A DNA stretch of 24,730 nucleotides from Didymodactylos carnosus (GCA_905250885.1 CAJNOQ010002359.1:1-24730), one strand, 5' to 3'; numbered from the stretch's first letter, positions 9,820-19,360 are shown. Notes: generated from the letters alone by a model not told the origin. Numbers and translations: made by a program.

Positions 9820-9849
9820 ATTCTCGACCTAAGGCTTAGGTCGAGAATC
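9819..9849. repeat. Palindrome 2: perfect 15-bp arms, 1-nt centre
   Basis: GATTCTCGACCTAAG (9819-9833), a single G, then the exact reverse complement (9835-9849). It shares one base with palindrome 1. Confidence 0.9.
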
Positions 9850-10519
9850 ATTTTTAGTTCTGTTCGCATTGAAGATGCTTCGAAAAAAGCCGTACTAGGA
9901 TATAGATTATGTTCGCCTGCTAACCCGCTTCAATATTTTTACATTTTTTCATAGGTAGTTACAGTCGGTTATGAAGCTAGTGTAGCTAGCTGCAGTGGGC
10001 GCTACTAGCGTATTTTTTTATGCTTGGGCTAGCACAATGACTACATGACATAAGGACTTTTTATTTTAAGCAAATAAATTACAATAAAGTTGGAACATTT
10101 TACCGAAACTCCGAACTTTGCAGATGACTTCGTTTGGGCGAAATATTAATCATAAGTTACTATGAGGGTGTATGATCTACTTTGCTGCTCACTGTAAACG
10201 TGTGTCAGTAATAAATTGTTTTATATGCCAAAGAAAGTTCGATAATAACAATTCCAGTAATGATATGTAACATATGAAAAAAGGTTCCACTTGAAACGCA
10301 CAGTTTTATTAGATGTTAAATATATTTTTAAACTATAAATAATATGAAAAAGCGTTCGGAAAAGTTTGGCAGATCCCTTTTTTGTTTGAAATTTTTCTAC
10401 TCTTTTAGTAAAATTCATTCTTATGGTTCACAGTAACGCTCTCGTTGGCGCCAAGTGCCGATGACTACATGCCGTAATATCTAGCGTATCATATATAGCA
10501 AAATCAGACTCCTTTTTGA

Positions 10520-10920
10520 TAGTACGTGGCCAGACAGCTAAGTGTATCCGTTTTAGTGTCACCAACGCACTCAAATATTAGGAAAGTGATCCTCAAATTC
10601 ACTGGATGAAAGTTTTAAGTTTAAACAAGCTACAAATAATATTTCATCTCCTGATATTTCTTCCTTCTGGCCAGGCACAGATACTGAGATATTCGCTGAG
10701 GGCACAACTAGGTCCTGAACACTGCAGTTTAGTTGTGCTCTCAGCGAATATCTCAGTAACTGTGCCTGGCCAGAAGGAAGAAATGTCAGAAAAGTAAATA
10801 TTATTTGTAGCTTGTTTAAACCTAAAACTTTCATCCAGTGAATTTGGGGATCACTTTTCTAATACTTGAGTGCATTGGTGACACTAAAGCGAATACACTT
10901 AGCTGTCTGGCCAAGTACTA
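10520..10920. mobile_element. 401-bp near-perfect palindromic element
   Basis: Arms 10520-10710 and 10730-10920 (191 bp each) align as reverse complements with no indel and roughly 15 substitutions, mostly transitions, around a 19-bp centre. The outer ends are TAGTAC...GTACTA, compatible with a TA target duplication and a Tc1/mariner-type MITE. Each arm holds an ATG-started frame beginning MKVL, with a signal-peptide look (plus 10606-10797; minus 10834-10571). The differences between the two copies in the first ~28 codons are all amino-acid changing, so I do not treat them as genes. Confidence 0.8.
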
Positions 10921-11274
10921 TGAGCTTCAAATATTAAAATTGAAGTCAGCAACCGCAAGCGCGCAGAATAAGCCTAAGAAAGTCAAAAAGCGCTTTTCCG
11001 ATGCACTTTCGATAAACGCGCGAGTACTGAACGACGCCAACAACGAAAGATAATGGTTCATTAGTTAATTTTCTTTAAATTCCGATTCGTTACAACGCCT
11101 GTAGTGGAGCATGACTAAACGTTCGTGCGAGAAGCAGTGGTTTAGGATCCTTTTCTCAGTCCCAGTTACACCATGTTTTATTCGGACTTTTCTTCTAGGA
11201 CATGCTGTAATAAATTTTGACATTTTTCAGTTTGAATCAAGTACACAATACCAACTACCTGCATGTAGAAACTG
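10921..11274. other. Short stretch with a possible C-terminal coding remnant
   Basis: A plus-strand frame runs out of the palindrome to a TAA at 11051-11053 and ends with a basic, G+C-richer segment (NKPKKVKKRFSDALSINARV). It could be the last exon of an unidentified gene, but it is short and unrecognised. The rest, to the hAT target site at 11275, shows nothing. Confidence 0.25.
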
Positions 11275-11282
11275 CTTTGACC

Positions 11283-11702
11283 CAGGGCTGGGCAACTCCG
11301 CTGATTTTCAACTCCAACTCCGTTTTCAAATTTCCAGTTCAAATCCAACTCCAACTCCGCTCAAAACTTTTCAACTCCAACATCAACTCCATCAATAAAA
11401 ATCTCAACTCCCGTTCAACTTCGGTTGCTTCACTTTGCAAGGAAGATTTTTCGATTTTTAGCAGGATTTTGGGCGTTTTTGAGCTTTTTTCGGCCGGAAA
11501 GCAAAAAGAACTTCCGAATTCACTCGTGAATACAGTCACTCAATCGTTTAGAAGATTAGTTTTACAACTATTGAATATTTCCAAAAATGCAAAACGAAGT
11601 TGAGAATAAAAATTCAAAAAATCCAACTTCACTCTCCTAAAATCTCAACTCCAACTCCACCAAAAAAATCTTTAACTCCGGAGTTGCAGTTGCTCAGCCC
11701 TG
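11283..11702. mobile_element. hAT-like MITE, copy 1
   Basis: It begins CAGGGCTGGGCAACTCC and ends GTTGCTCAGCCCTG, inverted to each other. Both subterminal regions are packed with CAACTCC / AACTCC words, a usual arrangement for hAT transposase binding. The central ~150 bp (about 11465-11610) is almost identical to copy 2. No transposase is encoded; the overlapping open frames only read through the repeats. Confidence 0.85.
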
Positions 11703-12063
11703 AATGCTATATTCGAAATCTACTTGTCAATCCGAATCGAATGATATGCTTTTCAATTTCTTATACAGTCGTCAAAAGAAAAAATTGAGTAAGACATTTT
11801 TTATGTCTATAACACTCATATATAATCAGCATTTTTGTTTTGTTTTTGTTTGTTTTATAAAAGAAATTGTTTTTAGCCCTCTTTTCTTTCTGTACTTTCT
11901 TGCGTTTGTGCGTTTCTTAGGGTACTTCTTTATAGGAAAAAACATCTGAAAAAAAGTAGGGGCAAAAGTTGTAGAAGCAGACACTGGAGATTGCCATGAG
12001 ACATTTGAATTTTCATGAAATTAAAAAGGCTCATATAATGAGAAAGTCCCCGAACAATAGAAC
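11703..12063. other. Gene-free stretch
   Basis: AT-rich with T-runs. No coding signal, repeat or structure that I can support. Confidence 0.4.
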
Positions 12064-12350
12064 TACGAAAAATAGTAATTTTCTTTTCTATTTGGTTTCC
12101 TTATTCATGTTATATTTAGTATGTGTTCATGTTAAGACGTGCGTTATCACTCATTCAGTCTCTATTTGATGTTGATGTATGTGTTTGAATATATTGCGAA
12201 ATTCACGTCATAGTAATTTCTTCGTGTTATATAGTTTACATGCGACGTGTGGTTGAATGGAAGGGAATAGGAAAAAAAGAAAACAAAAGCGTCTTTTAAC
12301 GTGAGTACACACGAGATGAATAAGAAAAGAAAATTACTATTTCCTGCAGC
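12064..12350. repeat. Imperfect foldback, ~290 bp
   Basis: AAATAGTAATTTTCTTTTCT near 12068-12090 is complementary to a segment near 12325-12343. Weaker pairing continues inward (TTATTCAT, GTTAA.AGACG). It is probably a decayed MITE. Confidence 0.5.
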
Positions 12351-12610
12351 TCCAATCAAAGATAAAAAGAATTCCTAGGAGGTACCTCATGCCAATGGCT
12401 TAATCAGGATTTTTAGACTGCTGGGCCGTGTTCCTTAGAGTCGAAAAAAATGGGTGAGCCGAATGTAGCCTGCTTGGGCAGGAAATCTTTCCAACTGTTG
12501 CCGCCTCTGATACTGTCATTTTCGGTGCTACTCGTTATCGTGGCAATTTAAGATTTTTCAACGTCATTTTAGGGTGAAAAAATTGAAAAATACTGGTTTT
12601 TTGATCTACA
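12351..12610. other. No gene recognised
   Basis: A short stretch with slightly higher G+C around 12420-12540. No frame or motif is recognisable, and it adjoins the left arm of the large inverted repeat. Confidence 0.4.
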
Positions 12611-13734
12611 GAAAAAAATAGTGAAATTTTCATGTTTGATCGCCTTTCGAAATTCTACATGCATTTTTCTCCTATTTTTCACCGAAAACTGCGTCTGGAA
12701 AGCTAATTTTGAAAATTTTAGAAGCTAAATTGGACTCAGAAACTGCGAAGCACGAGTACGATGGTAAAGGAGCTGCCGCTCAGTTTTACGAACTTATTTC
12801 TTATACGATGCAAAACAAATGGAAGAAATGTTGAGCATTATTTCTGCATGTTCCTGATGCGCTGGCAATTTAATTATTTTTCTGTCAGAAAGAGCAAAGT
12901 CTGAACTTCACAGAACATAGAAAAAATTTTTTTTTGTAATTGAGTTTGAGTGAAAAGAAATCTAAATACGAAACGCCGCCCAAAAAGCTCTTGCAACTTC
13001 TACTCTTTTGAAATGTATCGTTCTCATCATAAGTATTTTTTCACTATAGCAGAGTAAGTTTGCAGTTATATAGTTATAGAAACTAGAAATGTTTTTATTT
13101 CTCTTTTGAATTGGATAAATTATCTTTCGATCTACTTTTTAATTAGAAATTTGTGAGTTTTTCATTTGTTTTAGAAAAAGAGTTGATTAGGCTTAATTAA
13201 TAATTTTCATATACTAAATGACCTTTGCTCTTTTACTAAAACACATTTTCTGAAACAGCACTCAGTTCTCTACAAGGTCTCATTACTTTTAATTTTTACT
13301 GACATATCTTGAGTCCTAAATAAGAAATTTTCTCAATGTCGTGTCTTTCTCATGAAAATTACAGTTTTCTACGAAATCTGACTTTTGTAATACGTTTCTT
13401 TCACTATTAAGGAGTTAATGATACAGTAGATGGATCAATACAGTTTTGCGTAGATGACATTCTCATCTATTTATTTTCAAAAAGGGTTTTCTCCTCAGGT
13501 TGCAGTGAAAAATTAAAGAAAAAATTGCTTTGCAACAGAATTTTAGACGACGTTTGACATTTATATCTTTTCTCATTCAAACTCAATTACAAAAAAAGTT
13601 TTTTCTATGTTCTTTGAAGTTCAGACTTTGCTCTTTCTAACGGAAAAACAATTAAATCGTCGGCGCATCCGGAATATGCGGAAATAATGCTCGACATTTT
13701 TTCCATTTCTTTTGCATCATATAATAGTCCTACG

Positions 13735-14124
13735 ATTTTGGATATAAAATTCTTTCTTTTACTTCATTCTGAGCGCGACGCTTGCGCAAAAAATACGGTA
13801 CCTGTTAGCTGGTACCGTGTTACCAGGTTGTCATAAAAAAACTCAGCATTTTCACTCAAAATCCAAAATTCTCGAAAATCTCCGAAACGCATTTTTCAAC
13901 TTAGGTTTTAACGCTGATCCCAAATAGCCTTTTCTGTATCGAAAAGCTGATTTTTGATGGAGGAAACGGCAAAATACCACGCCAGTTTTATTGTTTTTTC
14001 ACTGCTTTCGAAAAAATTAAATTTCTCTAAAACTAGACAAAATTTTCCTAAAACGATACTTAAACTTTTCTCCATAAGTATCGCGATTAAAATGAAGTAA
14101 AAAAAAGAATTTTGTATCCAAAAT
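13735..14124. mobile_element. 390-bp MITE nested in the right arm
   Basis: The terminal inverted repeats are about 35 bp. ATTTTGGATATAAAATTCTT at 13735 matches the complement of AAGAATTTTGTATCCAAAAT ending at 14124, and the ACTTCATT/AATGAAGT part also pairs. It interrupts similarity that is continuous in the left arm (around 12790), so it is younger than the large inverted repeat. No clear target duplication. Confidence 0.65.
13795..13818. repeat. Small hairpin ACGGTACC...GGTACCGT
   Basis: A perfect 8-bp stem with an 8-nt loop, inside the nested MITE. Confidence 0.8.
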
Positions 14125-14251
14125 TGTTGAACTAAACAGGTTCGTAAAATTGAGCGCCAGCACCTCCAGACTTAGTTTTAGATGGAAAATATGAGAAATA
14201 TAGTTGTAGAATTTCGAAAGGCGATCAAACATGAAAATTTCACTATTTTTT

Positions 14252-14908
14252 AATTTATACTCGCACTCGTTTTAAACGCGTCTTTACGATGAAAGTTGTC
14301 AGTGGGGTGCATCAGAAATCCCCTTAGACTTTTGGGATCGTTTTTCTGGAAAGAATATATGTATGCTAATGCATTGCCTATGATTTTCGGTTGACTACGG
14401 TATTTGAACGATGTGGTTGTTTTCTTTTATGTAAATTGATTCTATCCTTTCCTTCAATTTGTGCTATTACTCTGCTCATTGTTCTTGAATATTTACCTTT
14501 TTCTTATAACCTTTTACAAAACACAAGAAACCATCAACTTAATACATGAATTTTATAGTCAGACTAAATTTTGGAACTGGTTAAAAAAAGACTAATCTTT
14601 TCTACGCAATACAAAATTATTATTTGGCATAAAATGATGTAATGTGTTACCCGGCTTCTTGTCTTAATGAAATATGATCTTCGGACCGGTTTGTTTTGTT
14701 GTAATGGCAAACAACAGTTATATCTCTCTCTTGTGTATGTGTCTTTGCCGAAAAAGGTAGCCAACCTAAAGAAAACAAAGAACTGATTTAATAAAGATTT
14801 GAAAGCTTATCAAATGAATGGATTGAGGAGGCTTCGCATGATAACGAAATGATTGTTCAACAAGAGCAAGTCACATTCAAGAAGACGATTAACAACAGAA
14901 AAAATTCA
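14252..14908. other. Gene-free stretch
   Basis: Nothing coding or repeated that I can support. Short open frames have no motif. The right end is the 3' flank of the Rab-like fragment. Confidence 0.4.
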
Positions 14909-15168
14909 TCATCGAGAAAAAGATAGTAAATCACATTCAGAAAACAAAGGAGAAAACTCACTCAAAAAGATAAAACGTGGTCTACTGTAGAAACAGCATG
15001 AAGAGGCTTCTGGTTTTGTTGAGTTTTCGTGCGGCTGTAGAGGAAATCCATCGGGTAGTATAATTTTTGCAAATGAATCTCGTCTTAATTTTTTCGTATA
15101 TTCTTCATGTACATCTTGAATTAACTGTTGAAAGGCTTGTTCTACGTTTGTTGCATCTAGTGCCGACA
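14909..15168 (-). pseudogene. Rab11-like GTPase, C-terminal fragment
   Basis: The minus-strand frame opens with SALDATNVEQAFQ, which matches the G5 motif region of Rab11-type GTPases (ETSALDxTNVExAF). It continues through the hypervariable tail to ASSCC (cysteines at 14998-14993), the usual double-cysteine prenylation site. Rab11 proteins control recycling-endosome traffic. The G domain (GxxxxGKS, WDTAGQE, NKxD) is missing, because the sequence immediately upstream is an unrelated TPR unit. The frame runs ~27 codons past the CC to a stop at 14909, which would bury the prenylation site. It is therefore a captured 3' fragment and not a working gene. Confidence 0.7.
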
Positions 15169-15545
15169 TATGTTGAGGCAATATCACGGTGATCGGGTAG
15201 AAGAGCTTTTAATTAGATTTTCAAAGCTTTTTCGTAATTCATTAAAGCTAAATCATTTTCACCTTTGTTCTGGTGTACATTTCCCATATTGTTATCGGAA
15301 CTTCAAAGTGTTTGTTTGTGGGTCTGTGAGGGATGTTTCAAAGACAAGGAAGGCGATATCTAGGTGATCGGGTGGAAGAGCTTTTAATTGGATTTTCAAT
15401 GATTTTTCATAATTCATCAAAGCTAAATCATCATCACCTTTGTTGGGGTGTACAATTCCCATATTGTTATCGAAACTTCAAAGTGTTTCTTTGTCGACGT
15501 GTAAGGGATGTTTCAAAGACAAGGATGCCAGGCCATGTCGACACG
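15169..15545 (-). pseudogene. Degenerate kinesin-light-chain-like TPR units
   Basis: Two units, 175 bp apart, read on the minus strand. Recognisable pieces are NNMGNVHQNKGENDLALMNY then EKALKI, and LKALLPDHRDIAS in the lower-coordinate unit; the other has NMGIVH, NKGDDDLALMNYEKSLKIQ and LKALPPDHLDIA. This is the NIGxVHxxKGxYxLALxxYEKALxI.. pattern of KLC-type TPRs. Each unit carries the same extra ~49 bp after the ..DIA codons relative to the 126-bp norm, and a stop interrupts the first after KALKI. The array runs straight into the Rab-like fragment at about 15168. Confidence 0.7.
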
Positions 15546-15660
15546 CTCTCGTGGGGGATCAACACATTCGGCATTCGGATACTCCGGGACAATCCACTCA
15601 GCCCGTCACAGTCGAGTTACTCTCGGAGTCGGTAGAGTGTCCCGTAGGCGCGTAGTCTAT
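15540..15660. other. G+C-rich island
   Basis: About 120 bases, clearly richer in G+C than all neighbours, between the TPR array and the hAT transposase fragment. Frames are open on the plus strand but no motif is recognised. Its origin is unknown. Confidence 0.5.
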
Positions 15661-15745
15661 TCATTTATCTTGACCAGAAATCTATTCTATAGCATGGGAT
15701 TTAACTTTTTTCTTGGATATGTTTTAAACCCTTATCTGCGTATAA

Positions 15746-16145
15746 TTAGTCGCATAGAAGAGTTAAGGAAGCTTTAGCTAGTTCCTCTAAATCAAGATTA
15801 TACACAACATTACTATGTGTTTGCAAAACAGTTAGGTTACTTAACCATTCATCATCGGTTCTGTTTCTTAGATAATTCTTTATAAGGTTCATTGTTGAAA
15901 ATGAACGTTCTGCAATATCAGTTGAAAGAATACCACACAGTTGTACTAGCTGATATATGTTAGGAAAGAAGTCTTTACTCGAGCCTATGAAATTTGGCTC
16001 TAGTGGTAGAGATTCAATTGGTGGTGGAGATTCAATTTCATCATGAAATGAACAATGTCGACAGGTATGTAGTTAAATGTGCTGCATACTTTTTTTATTT
16101 CAGTGCATAAATGGTAAACATACAAGTAAATTTGATGAAGCATGG
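15746..16145 (-). pseudogene. hAT transposase, C-terminal dimerisation domain fragment
   Basis: The minus-strand translation ending at a TAA (15748-15746) contains AERSFSTMNLIKNYLRNRTD at about 15913-15855, followed by EWLSNLTVL. This fits the hATC signature AERxFSxLxxIKxxLRxxMxxxRLxxL. Upstream are ESPPPIESLPLEPNF and, after a frame change near 16030, YHLCTEIKKVCSTFNYIPVD. The catalytic RNase-H-like core and the zinc finger are not found upstream, and the reading frame is broken at least once, so it is dead. It lies within the block bounded by two hAT-like MITEs, but nothing shows that it mobilised them. Confidence 0.75.
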
Positions 16146-16750
16146 TGAAACTAGCTATCTACTAGGTAGACGAGAATGGCATAAAATCAGCCAGAGCCCC
16201 AGAAGATTGTGAATACAACCGATGAGTTATGGAACAAGCTCTCACAACAGGTGTAAGTGATAAGAACATTCTGAAATGTATGAGCAAAAATCTGTTGAAA
16301 AGAAAACACATAAATGGATGATAGGACAGTTAGTATGAACAGGATTAGAATGGATGGCCTAAGTGTGGATTATGGAAATTCTTTTAATTCAATGATCATT
16401 GTATTGAACTTGGTACATACAGAAAACATAGAAACTTCAGGAGATCCTCACGGGAAGCAATGTGTATGGTTTATATTAATACATTCAGGTTTCCTAAAGG
16501 TCGCATTCCTTTTGCGACAAATCAGTAGGTTGGGTGCAATAATGTAGCTGCACAATGGATGATAAAAGTTTAAAAAACTCCATGTATGCTTTGGTCAAAA
16601 ACTGATAATCTCGGACAGCGTCTGTAGTGATCACTGATGGACAATTTTAACTACTAATCCATGCTGTACCACTAATAATCAAAGTTCATAAGTGGCAATG
16701 GAAAACTTAAAATCAGTGTTTCTCGAAATAATCGACGAACCTAATAACTG
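16146..16750. other. No gene recognised
   Basis: Neither strand gives a recognisable product. It may include further decayed transposase sequence upstream of the hATC fragment, but I could not support that by motif. Confidence 0.35.
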
Positions 16751-16758
16751 AGCGAGCT

Positions 16759-17150
16759 GTCGCGCCCAGCACGATTTTGATAGCTAAAAGTAAAGAGAGA
16801 GAGAACTTTGAAACATTTTGTATGTATATACACGTTCTAGCGCTTTATACAAATTTTTGTACATTTCATACAAGACGGTCAAGGTATAGGGAGAAAAAGA
16901 GAATAAACAAAAAATAGAAGTGGCTAGAATTTCTAGACGCCACCTCGATCAGTATAAAAAGACGGATTTGCCTAGCAATATACAGTTAGATTGAATAAAA
17001 AGAATTTTGTATTTAGAAGATTATATTAACCAGAGCCTTTGGATCATTGTTGTTTATTGTTTTAGCATTTGGAAATAAAATCAAAAATACAAAAAAATTG
17101 TGTAGTGTTTTAAGAGACAAAAACATTTACGTTTCTTTATTTTCTGGTGC
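16759..17150 (+). promoter_or_regulatory. LTR-like module with TATA box and close poly(A) signal
   Basis: The stretch starts TGTCGCGCCC. It contains an imperfect palindrome GTGGCTAGAATTTCTAGACG at 16920-16939, a clean TATAAAAAG at 16953-16961 and AATAAA at 16994-16999, only 33 bases downstream. A TATA box so close to a poly(A) signal, with no gene between, is what an LTR (U3-R-U5) looks like. I could not fix the 3' edge or a target duplication, so it may be a partial solo LTR or chance. Confidence 0.3.
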
Positions 17151-17292
17151 GAAATTTACACAGCAAAGATTAAAGCTTACCTATCGAATCCGTAAGAAAT
17201 CGATACGAGCATCAGAGTGCTTGCTGTGGTTATTTCCTGAAAACTGGAACAACAACCAACAGTTGGTAATAACAAGCAGCCATTATAAATCT

Positions 17293-17820
17293 CTACTTTG
17301 ACTGCGCTGTCGCCCTTCGAATGTCGTTCTCAGTGGTCACCAGCTCTGGATGCGTTGTCGGAAGTGATTTGCGTCTTATTGCTGCTACTTTGTTATAATA
17401 TTGCAGTGCTGATTGCCAAGTACGAGTTGCTTCATGCAGGAGTCCTATATTACGGTATGTTGAGGCGATTAAAGGGTGATCGGGTGGAAGAGCTTTTAAT
17501 TGGATTTCAATGCTTTTTCATAATTCATCAAAGCTAAATCATATTCACCTTTGTTGCGGTGTACAATACCGATATTGTTATATATTAACGCGATATCAGA
17601 GTGATCGGGTGGAAGAGCTTTTAATTGGATTTCAATGCTTTTTCATAATTCATGAAAGCTAAATCATTTTCACGTTTGTTCTGGTGTACAATGCCCAGTC
17701 CTATGTAACAGTCAGCAATACCCGAATCACCCACTGTCAGCTCACTTAACAATCGTTTATAGTACTTTTCGGCCTTATCCAATTCACGCATCTCATAGAA
17801 CAAATTTCCAAGTGAAATGA
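17293..17820 (-). pseudogene. TPR protein, C-terminal part, twice frameshifted
   Basis: Read on the minus strand, the segment starts abruptly at 17820 with ISLGNLFYEMRELDKAEKYY and continues with YIGLGIVHQNKRENDLAF. It then goes through two 42-aa-type TPR units and ends in a last repeat (IASTYRNIGLLHEATRTWQ) and KSLPTTHPELVTTENDIRRA before a TAG at 17295-17293. Such TPR tails occur in large bdelloid families, often as partner-binding regions. Two 1-nt deletions at the equivalent place in consecutive repeats (near 17628 and 17503; TTGAAATCCAA where the 15-kb units have TTGAAAATCCAA) break the frame. The 5' part is cut off exactly where the element at 17821 begins. Confidence 0.75.
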
Positions 17821-18594
17821 GATAGAGCTGGGAAAAGCCTACTAGATAGATATATTTTTATTTTTAAACGTTCCACCGTAAGTGGGGACAAAAAAGAAAT
17901 TCATTAAATATGAAATATATTCCGGGAAGAAATCAAGTTTTGCTATTTTTGTTTTTTTGTAAAAGTTCAATAATTCAATAGCAAAACAGTATTATGACCT
18001 GAAATTTTCAGGCTATACTTCTAGACGTTCACAGTTTAAGTACACGTATAAATTACTTGAAATTATTGCTAGTTTGCTACTATTATTAAAATATCCGTAC
18101 AATAGCAGTATTCCATATTTTTGGCATAAAACGATGTACCGTACTAGTTTGGTTATTTCATCACTTGAATTTGTTTTAATTACAAGCAGTTATGTACCGC
18201 AGATAGAGCGTGTCAACGGCTACAACAATATGTATAAATTGTTAATAAATTTCGGTTTCATAATAAGAAACAAAGTGTAATATACTAAAGAAGTATGGAA
18301 CAGCATTTAGTATCAAACTTAAATAATTCTATGGAAACGAAAAACATTTTTAAAAAACAATCTTTTTTAGATCAAAATTTTTTCGCAGTGAGTAGTATAC
18401 TAGTACCTCTATAGCTACGCCAAATTTCAAGCCAAAACTAACTGTTGGTGAGAGATCTTTTTTTGCTTTCTGGTGAGGGGTTACCGTTCCAGCACAGATT
18501 GCATATTTAATGAATTTCTTTTTTGTCCCCACTTACGGTGGAACATTTTAAAAATAAAAATATATCTATCTAGTAGGCTTTTCCCAGCTCTATC
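17821..18594. mobile_element. 774-bp element with ~93-bp near-identical TIRs
   Basis: Positions 17821-17913 and 18502-18594 are reverse complements differing only at a couple of bases (AAACGTT vs AAAATGTT). They start GATAGAGCTGGGAAAAGCC. Outer bases GATA...TATC are compatible with a TA target duplication. The centre holds a 68-codon plus-strand frame (18074-18280) without known motifs and no transposase. TIR identity suggests recent activity. It abuts the truncated TPR pseudogene. Confidence 0.8.
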
Positions 18595-19360
18595 TATCAC
18601 AAAAAGAACTGGGCCAAAAAGTGAATTCTAGAGGGGCAAAAATAATCTTTCAAAAAGGGGTAAGTTTTTTTTGGCGCATCCTGTAAGCCTAGAATTAATT
18701 CTAGTTTAATCTAGCATAAAATGTGGAAGAGGAAAATCCAGAAAGAGAAGTTCTTTTATTGTATTTTAATCGTCGATTTATTTTTGGTCTTCACTGGTGA
18801 CTGATCCTTATGTGGAAAAATGAACCCACTGGTTTCTAATAAATTATATTACTGTCAAAACGTGAGTTTCAGCGACCGCATTTATTACTAAGGATGATGG
18901 GATTATATTTAGGACAGTGTGTATAGTTTTGTTACTGGTTGCAATTCATTGTATAACTGATTTCTACGTATTCAGTCAGACTGTGATTGTCCGTAGCAAC
19001 GACAAGGATGTTCCTCGGAAGAATATTCTGTGATTTGTTTGTTGGTTGGTGATGATCTCCGCGAAAGTGTTTATGTGATGATGATTAACTTGGGAAATGG
19101 AACCAACGTGGATGTGAACGATCCTGCAGTAAAGGCACTTTTGCTATCCCATTAATAAACAGATAGATGGCAAAACTACTTACTTCTTGGCTTTTTAAGC
19201 TCTTCCCCACTCAGAAACCTATTTTCCTCCAGGAACATTCAACCTTGATAAAAAATTTCAGACAATGTGTGCTTTGAGCTAACTTAGTCATTATACTAAT
19301 TGCGGCCTCTTATCACTTGTTTTCCAAGAGTTATTCTTAAATTAGTGGTGAAAAAGTATG
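18595..19360. other. Gene-free stretch
   Basis: The 5' continuation of the TPR gene, expected on the right of the element at 17821-18594, is not recognisable here. A short palindromic stretch CTAGAATTAATTCTAG (18689-18704) is present. Nothing else is supported. Confidence 0.4.

Larger units (their letters stand above)
9632..10519. other. Gene-free stretch containing the double palindrome
   Basis: Apart from the two palindromes at 9779-9849 I see nothing coding. The words ATGACTACATG near 10037 and 10460 recur in similar surroundings and could mark the edges of an old insertion. Confidence 0.4.
12611..14251. repeat. Large imperfect inverted repeat (1.64 kb) with nested MITE
   Basis: The left arm (12611 to about 13000) pairs with the right arm (about 13545-14251 minus the nested insert). 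The outer pair shares AGTGAAATTTTCATGTTTGA and its complement. Inner pairs include the AGAGCAAAGTCTGAACTTCA segment near 12890-12910 and its complement near 13620. Divergence is perhaps 15-20%. The centre (about 13000-13545) is AT-rich and non-coding. Both arms retain short parallel open stretches (beginning KNSEIFMFDRLSKFY) that are broken by stops; no family is recognised. Confidence 0.7.

Noticed and set aside
10571..10834. Secreted-peptide candidates on both strands of the 401-bp palindrome
   Set aside because: The two related frames differ almost only at amino-acid-changing positions, so no coding constraint is visible.
11111..11788. Several overlapping open frames in the hAT-like MITE (and again at 21289-21631)
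   Set aside because: They are produced by the repeated AACTCC words lacking stops. The same frames recur in both MITE copies without any protein motif.
14017..14232. 71-codon minus-strand frame beginning MFDRLSKFY
   Set aside because: It spans the right arm and runs into the nested MITE. The homologous left arm has an early stop, so it is repeat DNA and not a gene.
18074..18280. 68-codon plus-strand frame inside the 774-bp element
   Set aside because: Too short for a transposase and without a DDE or helix-turn-helix motif.
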